Origin: Ursus arctos
Lineage: Eukaryota; Chordata; Mammalia; Carnivora; Ursidae
Direction of reading: 5' to 3'
NCBI RefSeq assembly: GCF_023065955.2
Contig: NW_026622874.1
Coordinates: 81,180,917-81,244,916, forward strand
Length of the DNA: 64,000 bases
Shown piece by piece: positions 26,301-35,470 of the stretch. The position numbers and the translations under genes were made by a program. The notes under the pieces are model-generated. The model saw only the letters and a program-made list of their open reading frames with translations. It searched no databases and had not been told where the DNA came from. The first letter of the stretch is position 1, and every line of letters starts with the position of its first letter.

Positions 26301-29300
26301 TGAAAGGGGAGAGATAACGACCAACACCAATGAAATAGGAAGGATCATTAGAAACTTTTATCAACAGCTTTATGCCAATAAATTAAACAACCTGGAAGAA
26401 ATGGATGCCTTCCTGGAAACCTATAAACTACCAAGACTGAAACAGGAAGAAATTGATTATTTAAACAGACCAATTAATTATGAAGAGATTGAAGCAGTGA
26501 TCAAAAACCTCCCCAAAAACAAGAGTCCAGGGCCAGACAGATTCCCCAGGGAATTCTGCCAAACATTCAAAGAAGAAATAATACCTATTCTCCTGAAGCT
26601 GTTTCAAAAAATAGAAACAGAAGGAAAACTACCAAACTCATTCTATGAGCCCAGTATTACCTTGATCCCCAAACCAGGCAAAGACCCCATCAAAAAGAAT
26701 TACAGACCGATATCCCTAATGAATATGGACGCCAAAATTCTCAACAAGATTGTAGCTAATAGGATCCAAGAGTACATTAAAAGGATTATCCATCATGACC
26801 AAGTGGGATTAATCCCAGGGATGCAAGGGTGGTTCAACATTCGCAAATCGATCAGTGTGATAGATCATATCAACAAGAAAAGAGTCAAGAACCATATGAT
26901 CCTCTCAATTGATGCAGAAAAAGCTTTTGACAAAATACAGCATCCTTTCCTGATTAAAACCCTTCAGAGTGTAGGGATAGAGGGTACATTCCTCAATTTC
27001 ATAAAAACCATCTATGGAAAGCCTACAGCGAATATCATTCTCAGTGGGGAAAAGCTGGAAGCCTTTCCCTTAAGATCAGGAACATGACAAGGATGCCCAC
27101 TCTCGCCATTATTATTCAGCATAGTACTAGAAGTCGTTGCAACAGCAATCACACAACAAAAAAGGATAAAAGGTATTCAAATCGGGTAAGAAGTCAAACT
27201 GCCTCTTTTCGCAGATGACATAATACTCTATATGGAAACCCAAAAGACTCCACCCCCAAACTACTAGAACTTATAGAGCAATTCAATAATGTGGCAGGAT
27301 ACAAAATCAATGCTCAGAAATCAGTTGCATTTCTATACATGAACAATGAGACTGAAGAAAGAGAAATTAGGGAATCCATTCCATTTACAATAGCACCAAA
27401 AATCATATGTTATCTTGGAATTAACTTAACCAGAGACGTAAAGGAACTATATTCTAGAAATTACAGATCAGTCTTGAAAGTCATTGAAGAAGACACAAAA
27501 AAATGGAAAAATATTCCATGCTCATGGATTGGAAGAATAAACATAGTTAAAATGTCTATGCTACCCAGAGCAATCTACACTTTCAATGCCACCCCGATCA
27601 AAATACCAATGACATTTTTTAAAGAACTGGAACAAACAGCCCTTAAATTTGTGTGGTACCAGAAAAGGCCCTGAATAGCCAAGGAATTGTTGAAAAAGAA
27701 AATCAAAGCTGGGGGAATCATGTTGCCGGATTTCAAGCTATACTACAAAGCTGTGATCACAAGGACAGCATGGTACTGGCACAAAAACAGACACATAGAC
27801 CAATGGATTAGAATAGAGAACCCAGAAATGGACCCTTGGCTCTTTGGGCAACTAATTTTTGACAAAGCAGGAAAAAACATCCAGTGGAAAAAAGACAGTC
27901 TCTTCAATAAATGGTGCTGGGAAAATTGGACGGCTATATACAAAAGAATGAAACTCCACCACTCTCTCACACCATACACAAAGATAAACTCCAAATGGAT
28001 GAAAGACCTTGATTTGAGACACAAATCCATCAAAATCCTAGAGGAGTGCATAGGCAGCAACCTCTTTGACATCAGACACAGAACTTTTTTCATGACACAT
28101 CTCCAAAGGCAAGAGAAACAAAAGAAAAAATGAACTCGTGGGACTTCTTCAAGATAAAAAGCTTCTGCACAGCCAAGGAAACAGTCAGAAAAACTAAGAG
28201 GCAGCCCACGGAGTGGAAGAAGATATTTGCAAATGACACTACAGATAAAAGACTGGTATCCAAGATCTACAAAGAACTTCTCAAACTCAATACATGAGAA
28301 ACAAATAATCAAATCAAAAAATGGTCAGAAGATATTAACAGACGCTTTTCCAATGAAGACATACAAAAGGCTACCAGACACATGAAAAAATGTTCAAAAT
28401 CATTAGCCTTCAGGGAAATTCAAACCAAACCACACTGAGATACCACCTTACGCCAGTTAGAATGGCAAAAATTGACAAGACAAGAAACAGCAAATGTTGG
28501 AGAGGATGTGGAGAAAGGGGAACCTTCTTACACACTTGGTGGGAATGCAGGTTGGTACAGCCACTTTGGAAAACAGTGTGGAGGTCCCTTAAAAAGTTAA
28601 AAATTGAGCTACCCTATGATCCAGCAATTGCACTACCCCAAAGATACAGACGTAGTAAAGAGAAGGGCCATATGCACCACAATGTTTATAGCAGCATTGT
28701 CCACAATAGGTAAATCATGGAAGGAGCCGAGATGCCCTTCAACAGATGACTGGATTAAGATATGGTCCATATATACAATGGAATATTACTTAGGTATCAG
28801 AAACAATGATTACCCAACATTTACAACAACATGGACAGGACTGGAGGAGATTATGCTAAGTGAAATAAGTCAAGCAGAGAAAGACAATTATCATATGGTT
28901 TCACTCATTTATGGAACATAAGAAATAGCGGGGAGATCGGTAGGAGAAGGAAGGAACGAATGAAGCGGGAGGTAAACAGAAGGGGGAATGAACCATGAGA
29001 GATGATAGACTCTGGAAAACAAACTGAGGGCTTCAGAGGGGAGGGAGGTGAGGGATTGGGATAGGCTGACCTGGGTATTGAGGAGGGCACATGTTGCATG
29101 GAGCACTGGGTGTTATACGCAAACAATAAGTCATGGAACACTGCATCAAAAACTAAGGATGTAGTATATGGTGACTAACAAAACATAATAAAAATTTATT
29201 TAAAAAAAAAGAATCCCTCTACTTATACCCTTCTACAACTATTTTGAATAATCAAACCTGTCGGTGTCCTGTTGCAAATGCACTCTGACACACGTTCTGA

Positions 29301-31762
29301 AGGGGGTATGTTATGACCACTGCCCCACAAGCCCTTCAGTTGGGCTTCTAGGAGCAGGTCGTTTGGTCCTAAGTCACAGTGAGAGCAGGATTCTTCTCTC
29401 ATCACATGTTCTGGAGTTTTCCATTGGAAAGCGTATACATTTTTGTGAATTCTCTTATTTATACTTCCCATCTTAATTTCCTGTTGAACAAAATTACCCT
29501 GGAACTCAGTGTGCTGAAATGTCTGAGTTATTGTGTGTTAAGATAAGCACAGCTGCTGAGTGTATATAAAGGTTATTGGTATCATGTGTCTTTTAGAAAA
29601 CACTTTTCCAATTCCCCTGTCAGATCACAGGCCCCTAATTCCTCAAGCGTCTTTGTGGCCATGGACAGAAACTGCAGAGAGCAAAAGACGCCTTTGTCAG
29701 GAAGTGAGGCAGCGTGGGGACAGTCACGGGCTTGTAGGCAAAGGATTCACCTCGAGTGGCTCGGATTCCTGAGAAGAAAGGGCAGTTTCATCACATTCTC
29801 TCTCTTGTTAACAAACCAAAATATTCTGTGTGGTTGAGGAGGAAAGATGAAGTGTTGTCCAGGATCCCGATGCCTCCGTGTCTGGAGTGTCCTGCCTTCA
29901 CTAGTTTGCCATGCTCCTTTTTCATCTTTGAAGATGCTACTTCTTGCTAGTAAACGTCGGCAGATATGGTTAGTGATGTTTGGTGACAGTAGGTTATTCC
30001 TGTAATATCCATTCCCCTCTCCCCCCTTGTTATAGTTGGCAGCAGTGGGGAGGGGTCAAGTTCTCTAGCACGGATGCGGCTCTGCTGGAACGTGGTATTG
30101 GAGAAGGAGGCAGATGCTGAGAGCTCTTTCTTTGGGTTTCATCTCTTGGTGTTACAACTTCTGTCTGTCTCACCAAACTATTTTCCTGTCTGTCTGCAGG
30201 TGGGTCCAGATGTGAGAGGGTTTCCTCGGCCCACCTGCATGCCCTCCCATATGGACCAAACTTTACCAGGCTTCATTGGCTGTGGGCCACCTCAGCCTCC
30301 TCCACCTTGGTCGACATGCGGGCCTCCCCCGCCCCTCGTTCCTCCACCATGTGGTAAGATGATCTGGATTGCATGATGTGAGTTGTAGCGCGTATTCATC
30401 GTGTAACTACATGTGTCGGTGGAGAAGATGTAGAGGAGGTACCACGAGGCTTTCCAATGCAAGGGTCAACCTGAGTGAGGACACAGGAACATTCCTCAAC
30501 TTTCTGTGGACATCCATTTCGTGGACTGTCTCGTTTCACCATACAGAACTGGGCAGCAGGGGTCTGCCATTGAGAAGAAGTGTGACATTGTGCAATAGAC
30601 AGACATAAAAGCATTGCCCAGGTGCACTGCACAGACATGATGTTTTGGGCTCTGGGCTTAATGGATCACAGTCTTCACATCACTTGCACGTGTGGAGGCC
30701 CCAGTTGTCCAGCATTATTGATTAGTTATGAAATCATCTCTACTGTGCGGAGTGGTCATATCCCCAAGAGTGAGGGACTGGTTTCTCCTTTGTCCACAGA
30801 GGTCAGCGGAGACCTGTGAGAAACGCTCTGCATCTGGAAGGGACCTGAGAGTGGGAGAGTGGAACAGGCTGGGGCAGGTGTAGAGGCTTGGCTTGAATCC
30901 TGTGTGGTCAACACCCATCTGAATCCACCTCTGTCTCTTCTAGGGCTTTGGTCCCATTCAGACGCCTGTGGCGCTCAAGGGGACAACAGCGGCATGCCGC
31001 CCAAGGAGGTAAATACAGTGGCTGTTTCCAGTTGTAACCATTTCTGGAATCCTGTTCCTGTCTGGGCAGCACCGTGTGTGGCCTTGTATCCGTTAGGTAT
31101 ATCTTGGGATCTGTGTGGTGCCATTTACCATTTAAAATGCCAAGTCTTCATGCCGGAGCCTACAGGCTTCTGTGTTTCCAGATCATCACCTTAGGGATGT
31201 GTGGATGGAACAAATGCAGAGTTTGTGCTGATGTCTTGACATTGCAAGGGAAACCCAGCTGGGGACACTGTAACATCCTGAAGTTCTCACGTCATACATG
31301 CATTGTGCTTAACTATTTCCATATATTGAGCAGTGGGTTAGGTGCCATTGGTGTGAAGGAAGTGTCTCTATTGCACAATGGCAGACATGTGTTTCTTACT
31401 GTTGTGCATGTCCAGAGTCCACATTCGTTGTTCCTGGAGGGATGAAACACCTCTCACTTCATGTGCAGTGTGTTGAGTTTGAGCTGACATTTCATTAGTT
31501 ACATAAACCACTGAGGAAGGTCTCTGGTCCCTTGATTTATCATTAGGGTTGGGGTCTGCCCCTTCCTCTGCAGCCTGTGGATACTTGGGGGAAGCCCTCT
31601 TGTCGGCTCAGGGAGGTGAGAATGAGAGACAGTGGCAGATGCTGGAGGCAGGTGTGGAGGTTTTGTGGGAATGTGGCTCAGTCACTTCCTATGGGCTCGT
31701 CCTCTGTCTTTTCTGTGGCATGGGTCAGAGACAGACGCTGGTGCGTCCCCCATAAGGAATAG
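6423..31762 (+). CDS. MIA3/TANGO1-like gene, left copy (exon set)
   Basis: The exons, in order, are the anchor (6423-6566), e6-e12, A1, P1, A2, P2, A3 and a possible last exon (31574-31762). Joined at consensus splice sites they give one open frame of about 477 codons. TANGO1 sits at ER exit sites and loads bulky cargo into COPII carriers; its membrane segment and coiled coils organise the exit site and its proline-rich tail binds Sec23. The evidence is exon order and motifs (IWRT after the membrane helix, [30 protein letters not shown] runs). The copy lacks e2-e5 and has no visible SH3 exon, so it resembles the short TANGO1 form. The related MIA2/cTAGE5 family fits less well. Linker exon e13 does not fit in phase before A1 and may be skipped. 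Confidence 0.8.
6740..6910 (-). mobile_element. L1 3'-end fragment (arm pair of 60,300-60,475)
   Basis: Read on the - strand, this shows the carnivore L1 3' UTR pattern: a GTGATGAGCAC-type start, then ACACCTGAAACTAAT-like text and an A-rich end. The same fragment sits at the mirror position in the right arm, so it predates the duplication. Confidence 0.6.
6985..7635 (-). mobile_element. Old L1 fragment (arm pair of about 59,580-60,290)
   Basis: The - strand carries degraded L1 coding text, including the region that reads TCAGACCACAAATCACT in the mirror copy. It has many stops. It is present in both arms, hence older than the duplication. Confidence 0.6.
7636..7968 (+). mobile_element. L1 3'-end fragment filling a deletion
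   Basis: The stretch reads as a carnivore L1 3' UTR on the + strand: ATGATTTCACTCATATG, TAAGAAACAAAACAGGGGG, GAGCACTGGGTGTTGTATGCAACTG in parts, and an A-rich end. The right arm has no such piece. Instead it has about 4.6 kb (54,950-59,580) with four coiled-coil exons. The fragment therefore marks a deletion junction in the left copy. Confidence 0.75.
8526..8589 (+). CDS. Left copy, coiled-coil exon e6
   Basis: The acceptor is CTTCAAG| and the donor is AAGG|GTATGT; the exon is 64 bases, phase 0 in and phase 1 out. It reads [17 protein letters not shown] and onward. The right copy reads AQDALEDEEQGDLESKK, which is more acidic and more coiled-coil-like. In the left copy this exon would join the anchor exon directly because e2-e5 are gone, and the phase allows it. 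Confidence 0.75.
8758..8896 (+). CDS. Left copy, coiled-coil exon e7
   Basis: The acceptor is CCTTTACAG| and the donor GAAGA|GTAAGC. The exon is 139 bases, phase 1 in and phase 2 out, and open throughout. It encodes a heptad-rich helix ([20 protein letters not shown], then LLRKKLG). It corresponds to the MIA3 segment that ends in the QKKLSQEE-type motif. It is identical base for base to the right-arm exon. Confidence 0.85.
9000..10879. other. Left copy, intron between e7 and e8
   Basis: The intron is colinear with 51,958-53,977 of the right arm. It contains exon-like text near 9,750 (LIHAEKQN) that is not needed for the frame. On the opposite strand it has a short lysine/glutamate-rich frame near 9,590-9,680. 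No full-length repeat is seen. Confidence 0.6.
10880..10981 (+). CDS. Left copy, coiled-coil exon e8
   Basis: The acceptor is CCATTTTAG| and the donor ACAA|GTGAGT. The exon is 102 bases, phase 2 in and phase 2 out. It reads [20 protein letters not shown] and continues with more helix ending in EEMDKYK. This matches the position of the MIA3 stretch with LSAADEK and EEVKTYK. Confidence 0.85.
11659..11719 (+). CDS. Left copy, coiled-coil exon e9
   Basis: The acceptor CCTGACAG| is intact in this copy. The donor is GCAAG|GTAACC. The exon is 61 bases, phase 2 in and phase 0 out, reading [20 protein letters not shown]. The right copy has lost this acceptor. Confidence 0.85.
11824..11859 (+). CDS. 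Left copy, coiled-coil exon e10
   Basis: A 36-base exon, TTTTTCAG| to CTGG|GTAAGT, phase 0 both ends, reading [15 protein letters not shown]3 and MIA2 both have a nearly matching exon (I-x-x-HEKKAH-NW), a strong family marker. Confidence 0.88.
11939..12006 (+). CDS. Left copy, coiled-coil exon e11
   Basis: The acceptor is TCCCGCAG| and the donor ACACAG|GTGTGC. The exon is 68 bases, phase 0 in and phase 2 out, reading [20 protein letters not shown]. It follows NW directly, as WLKAR-AER does in MIA3. Confidence 0.88.
12130..12224 (+). CDS. Left copy, exon e12 (end of coiled coil)
   Basis: The acceptor is TATTCAAG| and the donor GAGAG|GTAGTG. The exon is 95 bases, phase 2 in and phase 1 out. 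It reads [12 protein letters not shown] and ends WSPPRR, like the NPPRR that closes the coiled-coil part of MIA3. It can join either e13 or A1 in frame. Confidence 0.85.
12389..12537 (+). CDS. Left copy, proline-rich linker exon e13
   Basis: The acceptor is TTCCTCAG| and the donor CAGTG|GTGAAG. The exon is 149 bases, phase 1 in and phase 0 out. It contains [20 protein letters not shown], which parallels the SPPLTVEPPVR stretch of MIA3, and ends FDSV where MIA3 has FGSV. A SINEC is inserted about 16 bases past the donor, and the donor differs from the right copy (GTAAAG). Its exit phase (0) does not match the entry phase of A1, so an intermediate exon is missing or e13 is skipped. Confidence 0.75.
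12554..12735 (-). mobile_element. SINEC next to the e13 donor
   Basis: A reverse-oriented Can-SINE (AAAGATTTTATTTATTC tail first, CATCTGAGCC head last) with imperfect target copies GAAGACCTTTTTG and GAAGACTTTTTTG. It starts about 16 bases after the e13 splice donor and is absent from the right arm. Confidence 0.85.
13142..17030 (-). pseudogene. L1-A ORF2 (endonuclease/reverse transcriptase), broken
   Basis: The - strand frames cover the endonuclease, the reverse transcriptase and the cysteine-rich C-terminus. Domains are recognised by [11 protein letters not shown] (near 15,150), [14 protein letters not shown] (near 14,990) and the active-site loop near 14,860, which reads FTDD rather than the usual FADD. 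Several frameshifts and the nested SINEC interrupt it, so it cannot encode a working enzyme. Confidence 0.88.
16572..16764 (-). mobile_element. SINEC nested in L1-A
   Basis: A complete Can-SINE with (ATTT)n tail and GCCACCCAGGCGCCCC head. The 16-base target duplication TCATCTATATGTCTCT is perfect at 16551-16566 and 16765-16780. Because it sits inside an L1 that is itself younger than the gene duplication, it is one of the youngest insertions here. Confidence 0.95.
17150..18160 (-). pseudogene. L1-A ORF1 remnant
   Basis: The frame for the coiled-coil RNA-binding protein is split by stops and frameshifts into pieces at 17284-17523 and 17554-17922. The middle piece has [20 protein letters not shown], the coiled-coil part, and [20 protein letters not shown] near the RNA-binding part. 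It is not functional. Confidence 0.85.
18160..19380 (-). promoter_or_regulatory. L1-A 5' UTR with repeated start segment
   Basis: GC-rich text rich in short degenerate repeats (about 18,620-18,900). The outermost 180 bases resemble the next segment: both have a GGCGGAGGAG box followed by a CTGGTCCC and ACCA-ACCAT-CTGAA order. This suggests a duplicated promoter monomer. The other full-length L1 here (L1-B) has one copy only. Confidence 0.55.
20005..20075 (+). CDS. Left copy, linker exon A1
   Basis: The acceptor is CCTTTGTCAG| and the donor TACG|GTAAAC. The exon is 71 bases, phase 1 in and phase 0 out. It reads [20 protein letters not shown] and ends MAT. MIA3 has DPGSG-T-MMNSS in the same place, just before its proline-rich exon. 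No A1 counterpart exists in the right arm. Confidence 0.75.
20327..20378 (+). repeat. (TG)n microsatellite of module 1
   Basis: About 50 bases of TGTG with one TATG interruption, about 250 bases after exon A1. Equivalent tracts follow A2 and both right-arm A exons. Confidence 0.9.
21660..21822 (+). CDS. Left copy, proline-rich exon P1
   Basis: The acceptor is TTTTGTGTGTAG| and the donor TTTG|GTAAGG. The exon is 163 bases, phase 0 in and phase 1 out, open throughout. It begins [15 protein letters not shown] and contains [11 protein letters not shown] and [10 protein letters not shown]. The order matches the MIA3 exon that begins VNMAPKGPPPFPG and ends LPPPFG, part of the Sec23-binding tail. 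Confidence 0.82.
22420..22502 (+). CDS. Left copy, linker exon A2
   Basis: The acceptor is GCATTCTAG| and the donor GCAAG|GTAATT. The exon is 83 bases, phase 1 in and phase 0 out, reading [20 protein letters not shown] and ending DPGMGK. The start resembles RWSAEASGKP of MIA3. It lies 2,415 bases after A1, one module length. Confidence 0.8.
22739..22820 (+). repeat. (TG/CATG)n microsatellite of module 2
   Basis: Mixed TGTGTG and GTGCATG text of about 80 bases, about 240 bases after exon A2. It is the same module position as the (TG)n after A1. Confidence 0.9.
24171..25128 (+). pseudogene. L1-B ORF1, broken
   Basis: The ORF1 frame is cut by a shift near 24,530 and by stops near 24,760. Its parts are the coiled coil ([20 protein letters not shown]) and the RNA-binding segment ([20 protein letters not shown]). 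It cannot give a full-length protein. Confidence 0.85.
25135..28921 (+). pseudogene. L1-B ORF2, broken
   Basis: The endonuclease (25,135-25,810), reverse transcriptase (about 26,400-27,300) and C-terminal parts are in order. One frame is open from 25936 to 27087 and ends in SGT-stop where L1-A has SGTRQGCPL: a CGA to TGA change typical of CpG decay. FADD is present near 27,208 but behind another stop. Further frameshifts lie near 25,650, 27,240 and 28,130. Confidence 0.9.
30200..30353 (+). CDS. Left copy, proline-rich exon P2
   Basis: The acceptor is CTGTCTGCAG| and the donor TGTG|GTAAGA. The exon is 154 bases, phase 0 in and phase 1 out. It reads [15 protein letters not shown] and [20 protein letters not shown]. 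It matches P1 in phase, position and PPP pattern but is only distantly similar in sequence. Two partners, P2r and P3r, lie in the right arm. Confidence 0.8.
30944..31008 (+). CDS. Left copy, linker exon A3
   Basis: The acceptor is TCTCTTCTAG| and the donor GGAG|GTAAAT. The exon is 65 bases, phase 1 in and phase 0 out, reading [20 protein letters not shown]. It is 18 bases (six codons) shorter than its right-arm partner A3r, a loss that keeps the frame. No (TG)n follows it. Confidence 0.78.
31574..31762 (+). CDS. Left copy, possible last exon (decayed module 3)
   Basis: A strong acceptor (CCCCTTCCTCTGCAG|) in phase 0 is followed by 62 open codons and a TAG. This is the right phase after A3 and would close the left-copy frame at about 477 residues. 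Its start, [11 protein letters not shown], looks like a P exon start, and text near 31,710-31,765 (GTCTTTTCTGTGGCATGGGTC and the bases after) resembles the front of an A exon whose AG acceptor is lost. So it is probably a P-A module with its middle deleted. Use as a real last exon is a guess. Confidence 0.4.
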   Translation, partial: PVDTWGKPSCRLREVRMRDSGRCWRQVWRFCGNVAQSLPMGSSSVFSVAWVRDRRWCVPHKE

Positions 31763-32757
31763 CAGTCCTTCATGCAGGCGTCTCATGTCATGGGGGAGTG
31801 AATGTTGCTGAGGAGGTGATCACTTTCTCCAAGTTGCTCAGGAGATCCATTTGATGGACTTCATCTTTCACTCCTACTGAGGTGGTTGGCAGGTCCCTTT
31901 GCGGTGAAGGAGAGCCTCTCTTCTCCGAGAGCTCAGCACAGCAGGTGTGCGCAGGGACGCTGTACAGAGACCATATCCTGCGCTCTGGAAGGGATGAGGT
32001 CTAGTCTTAACATTAGGAATTTAGGGTGTCTAAGAGAAGGGAGGGACATGTTCATTAAACCACACAGACGTTGTGTTCCGTATAAGGGAAGCACCAGCGA
32101 TGTATCTGAAGGACAAGAGAGGGAGCCGTGGGTCACACAGAAACAGGAGACTGTGGATGAGAAGCAGGATGGAGGTGCTCAGGGGAGTGGATGGTCTCTC
32201 TCAGGTAGAGCAGAGGCCATTCCTGGCAGGCCAGCAGCTTAAGCAGTGAGTGTGAAGGCAGAGTGAGGTCCACACCGAGTTGCTGCGTGTGTCTGTCACA
32301 CAGTGTGAATAATGCAGTTATTTGCATGAAAATGTCATTGTTGGCATAAAGCTGTTCATTCATAATCTATAAAAATATTGTTTCCCTAAATTTCTGAAGG
32401 TTCTGAACTGTGTGAAAGAATGCCGTGGAGATGTGGGAAATTTAACTTGGTTCTTTGGGGATTCTTGTCTGCCTCAGTTTGTGTGCCCCCGTGTGAGAAC
32501 GTGAAGACAGGACTGAGATCAGAGAGCTGCTGCCTTGGCTTCAGCCTGAGTGAGGCTCTTAGTGGGGAATTTGGGGTTGACCAGGAGCCGCCCTACCTCG
32601 AGCCCTGTCACCACCCTCTGCATCTGAGTCCCCTCCCCGCCTGCATCTCCCAGAACTTCTGCCACAGTGTCCTGCGGATTTGCCTGTGTTCCTGATGTCT
32701 CAGCCCGAATGCCAGCTCTCCGTGGGGCCTACTCAGAGCCTCAGCTTTGTTTTCTTG
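31763..32757. other. Spacer after the left copy
   Basis: Mostly unrecognised. At 32,476 an acceptor-like TGTCTGCCTCAG opens 73 codons to a TGA at 32,695 with EPPYLEPCHH and PLHLSPLP. It enters in phase 1, so it could follow a P exon as an alternative last exon. Similarity to the MIA3 C-terminus is too weak to claim. An L1 begins directly after. Confidence 0.35.
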
Positions 32758-35337
32758 GTTTTTTTTTTAATGATTTTTTATTATATTATGTTAGTCACCA
32801 TACAGTACATCCCCGGTTTCCGATATAAAGTTCAATGATTCATTAGTTGCGTATAATATTCAGTGCACCATGCTATACGTGCCCTCCTTACTACCCATCA
32901 CCGGTCTATCCCATTCCCCCACCCCCCTCCCCTCTGAAGCCCTCAGTCTGTTTCTCATAGTCCATAGTCTCTCATGTTTCATTCCCCCTTCTGATTACCC
33001 CCCCTTTCTTTATCCCTTTCTTCACCTACTGATCATCCTATTTCTTATGTCCCATAGATGAGAGAAATCATATGATATATGTCTTTCTCTGCTTGACTTA
33101 TTTCACTTAGCATTATCTGCTCCAGTGCCGTCCATGTTGCAGCAAATGTTGAGAAATCATTCTTTCTGATAGCGGAGTAATATTCCATTGTATATATGGA
33201 CCACATCTTTTTAATCCAGTCATCTGTTGAAGGGCATCTCGGCTCCTTCCACGATTTAGCTATTGTGGACAATGCTGCTGTGAACATTGGGGTGCATATG
33301 GCCCTTCTCTTCACTACGTCTGTATCTTTGGGATAAACACCCAGTACTGCAATGGCTGGGTCATAGGGTAGCTCAATTTTTAACTACTTAAGGGACCTCC
33401 ACACTGTTTTCCAGAGTGGCTGTACCAACTTGCATTCCCACCAACAATGTAGGAGGGATCCCCTTTCTGCACATCCTCTCCAACAATTGTTGTTTCTTGC
33501 CTTGTCTATTTTTGCCATTCTAACTGGCGTAAGGTGGTATCTCAGTGTGGTTTTGATTTGAATTTCCTTGATGGCTAATGACTGTGAACATTTTTTCATG
33601 TGTCTATTAGCCATTTGTATGTCTTCATTGGAAAAGTGTCTGTTCATATCTTCTGCCCATTTTTTGATTTGTTCATTTGTTTCTCATGTATTGAGTTTGA
33701 GAAGTTCTTTGTAGATCTTGGATACCAGTCTTTTATCTGTAGTGTCATTTGCAAATGTATTCTCCCATTCCGTGGGCTTCCTCTTAGTTTTTTTGACTGT
33801 TTCCTTGGCTGTGCCGAAGCTTTTTATCTTGATGAAGTCCCACAAGTTCATTTTATCTTTTGTTTCTCTTGCCTTTGGAGATGTGTCATGAATAAGGTTG
33901 CTTTGGCCGATGTCGTAGAGGTTGCTGCCTATGTTCTCCTCTAGGATTTTGATGGATTCCTGTCTCACATCGAGGTCTTTCATCCACTTGGAGTTTATTT
34001 TTGTGTATGGTGTGAGAGATTGGTCAAGTTTCATTCTTTTGCATGTAGCTGTCCAATTTTCCCAGCACCATTTATTGAAGAGACTGTCTTTTTTCCACTG
34101 GATGTTTTTTTCTGCTATATCAAAGATTAGTTGCCCAAAGAGTCGAGGGTCCATTTCTGGAGTCTCTATTCTGTTCCATTGGTCTGTGTGTCTGTTTTTG
34201 TGCCAGTACCGTGCTGTCTTTGTGATCACAGCTTTGTAGTATAGCTTGAAATCCAGCATTGTGATGCCCCCAGCTTTGTTTTTCCTTTTCAACAGTTCCT
34301 TGGCGATTCAGGGCCTTTTCTGGTTCCATACAAATTTAAGGACTATTTGTTCCAGTTCTTTGAAAAATGTCCTCGGTATTTTGATCGGGAGAGCATTGAA
34401 AGTGTAGATTGCTCTGGGTAGCATGGACATTTAACTAGGTTAATTCTTCCGATCCATGAGCATGGAATATTTTTCCATCTTTTTATGTCTTCCTCAATGT
34501 CTTTCAAGAGTTATTTATAGTTTCTAGAATATAGGTCCTTTACGTCTCTGGTTAAGTTAATTCCAAGGTAACGTATGGTTTTTGGTGCTATTGTAAATGG
34601 GATGGATTCCCTAATTTCTCTTTCTTCAGTCTCAGTATTTGTGTATAGAAATGCAACTGATTTCTGAGCATTGATTTTGTATCCCGCCACGTTACTGAAT
34701 GGCTCTATAACTTCTAATAGTTTGGGAGTGCATTCTTTTGGGTTTTCCATATAGAGTATCATGTCATCTGCGAAGAGAGACAGTTTGACTTCTTCTTTGC
34801 CGATTTGGATACCTTTTATCCCTTTTTGTTGTCTGATTGCTGTTGCAAGGACTTCTAGTACTATGTTGAATAATAGTGGCGAGAGTGGGCATCCTTGTCG
34901 TGTTCCTCATCTTCAGGGAAAGGCTTCCAGCTTTTCCCCATTGAGAATAATATTTGCAGTAGGCTTTTCATAGATGGCTTTTATGAGATTGAGAAATGTA
35001 CCCTCTATTCCTACAGTCTGAAGGGTTTTAATCAGGAAAGGATGCTGTATTTTGTTAAATGCTTTCTCTGCATCAATTGAGAGGCTCATATTGTTCCTGA
35101 GTCTTTTCTTGTTGATATGATATATCACGCTGATCGATTTGCAAATGTTAAACCACGCTGCATCCCAGGTATGAATCCCACTTCGTCATGGTGGATAATC
35201 CTTTTAATGTACAGTTGGATTCTATTAGCCAGGATCTTATTGAAGATGTTGGCATACATATTCATTAGGGAAATTGGTCTGTAATTCTCCTTTTTGAAGG
35301 GGTCTTTGCCTGGTTTGGGGATCAAGGTACTATTGGC
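32758..35337 (-). mobile_element. 5'-truncated L1 (L1-C)
   Basis: The - strand element starts within ORF2 (near 35,337, at the text for LIPKPGKDP) and runs through a broken reverse transcriptase, with FADD near 34,770, to the 3' UTR and poly(T) at 32,758-32,769. It lies wholly in the spacer. Confidence 0.9.
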
Positions 35338-35470
35338 CTGAGATTGAGCCCCAAGTCGGGTTTGACGCTGAGTGTGGAGACCCTTAGGGTTTCTCTCTCT
35401 CCCTCTCCTTTTCCCCCTTCCCTGTTCGCTCACAAGTTTATCCTTTATCTGTCTTTGTTTTTTTCTCTCT
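35338..35470 (+). mobile_element. Partial SINEC
   Basis: The text CCTGAGATTGAGCCCCAAGTCGG with a following CTCTCTCTCCCTCTCC run matches the middle of a Can-SINE on the + strand. The tRNA-like head is missing, and the join to L1-C is abrupt. Confidence 0.6.

Larger units (their letters stand above)
23121..29220 (+). mobile_element. Full-length-size L1 in the left copy (L1-B)
   Basis: The element body is 23,132-29,209. The 11-base target copies AGAATCCCTCT lie at 23121-23131 and 29210-29220, and the tail is a short poly(A). The right arm has the uninterrupted site near 49,000 (reverse of ACAGAATCCCTATACTTG). The order is 5' UTR, ORF1, ORF2, 3' UTR on the + strand. It separates A2 from P2. Confidence 0.95.
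4589..31200 (+). repeat. Left arm of large inverted repeat
   Basis: Base 4,589 pairs with base 64,000 of the window read in reverse complement. Matching continues inward through every gene exon to about 31,200 (paired with about 47,000 in the outer copy of a tandem unit). Apart from L1 and SINE insertions and a 4.6-kb deletion, the arms align colinearly. For example, exon e7 (8758-8896) is identical over 139 bases to 53978-54116, and exon pairs e10, e11 and e12 all have coordinate sums of 62,844. The arm may extend left of 4,589. Identity by eye is mostly in the 90s of per cent. Confidence 0.93.
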
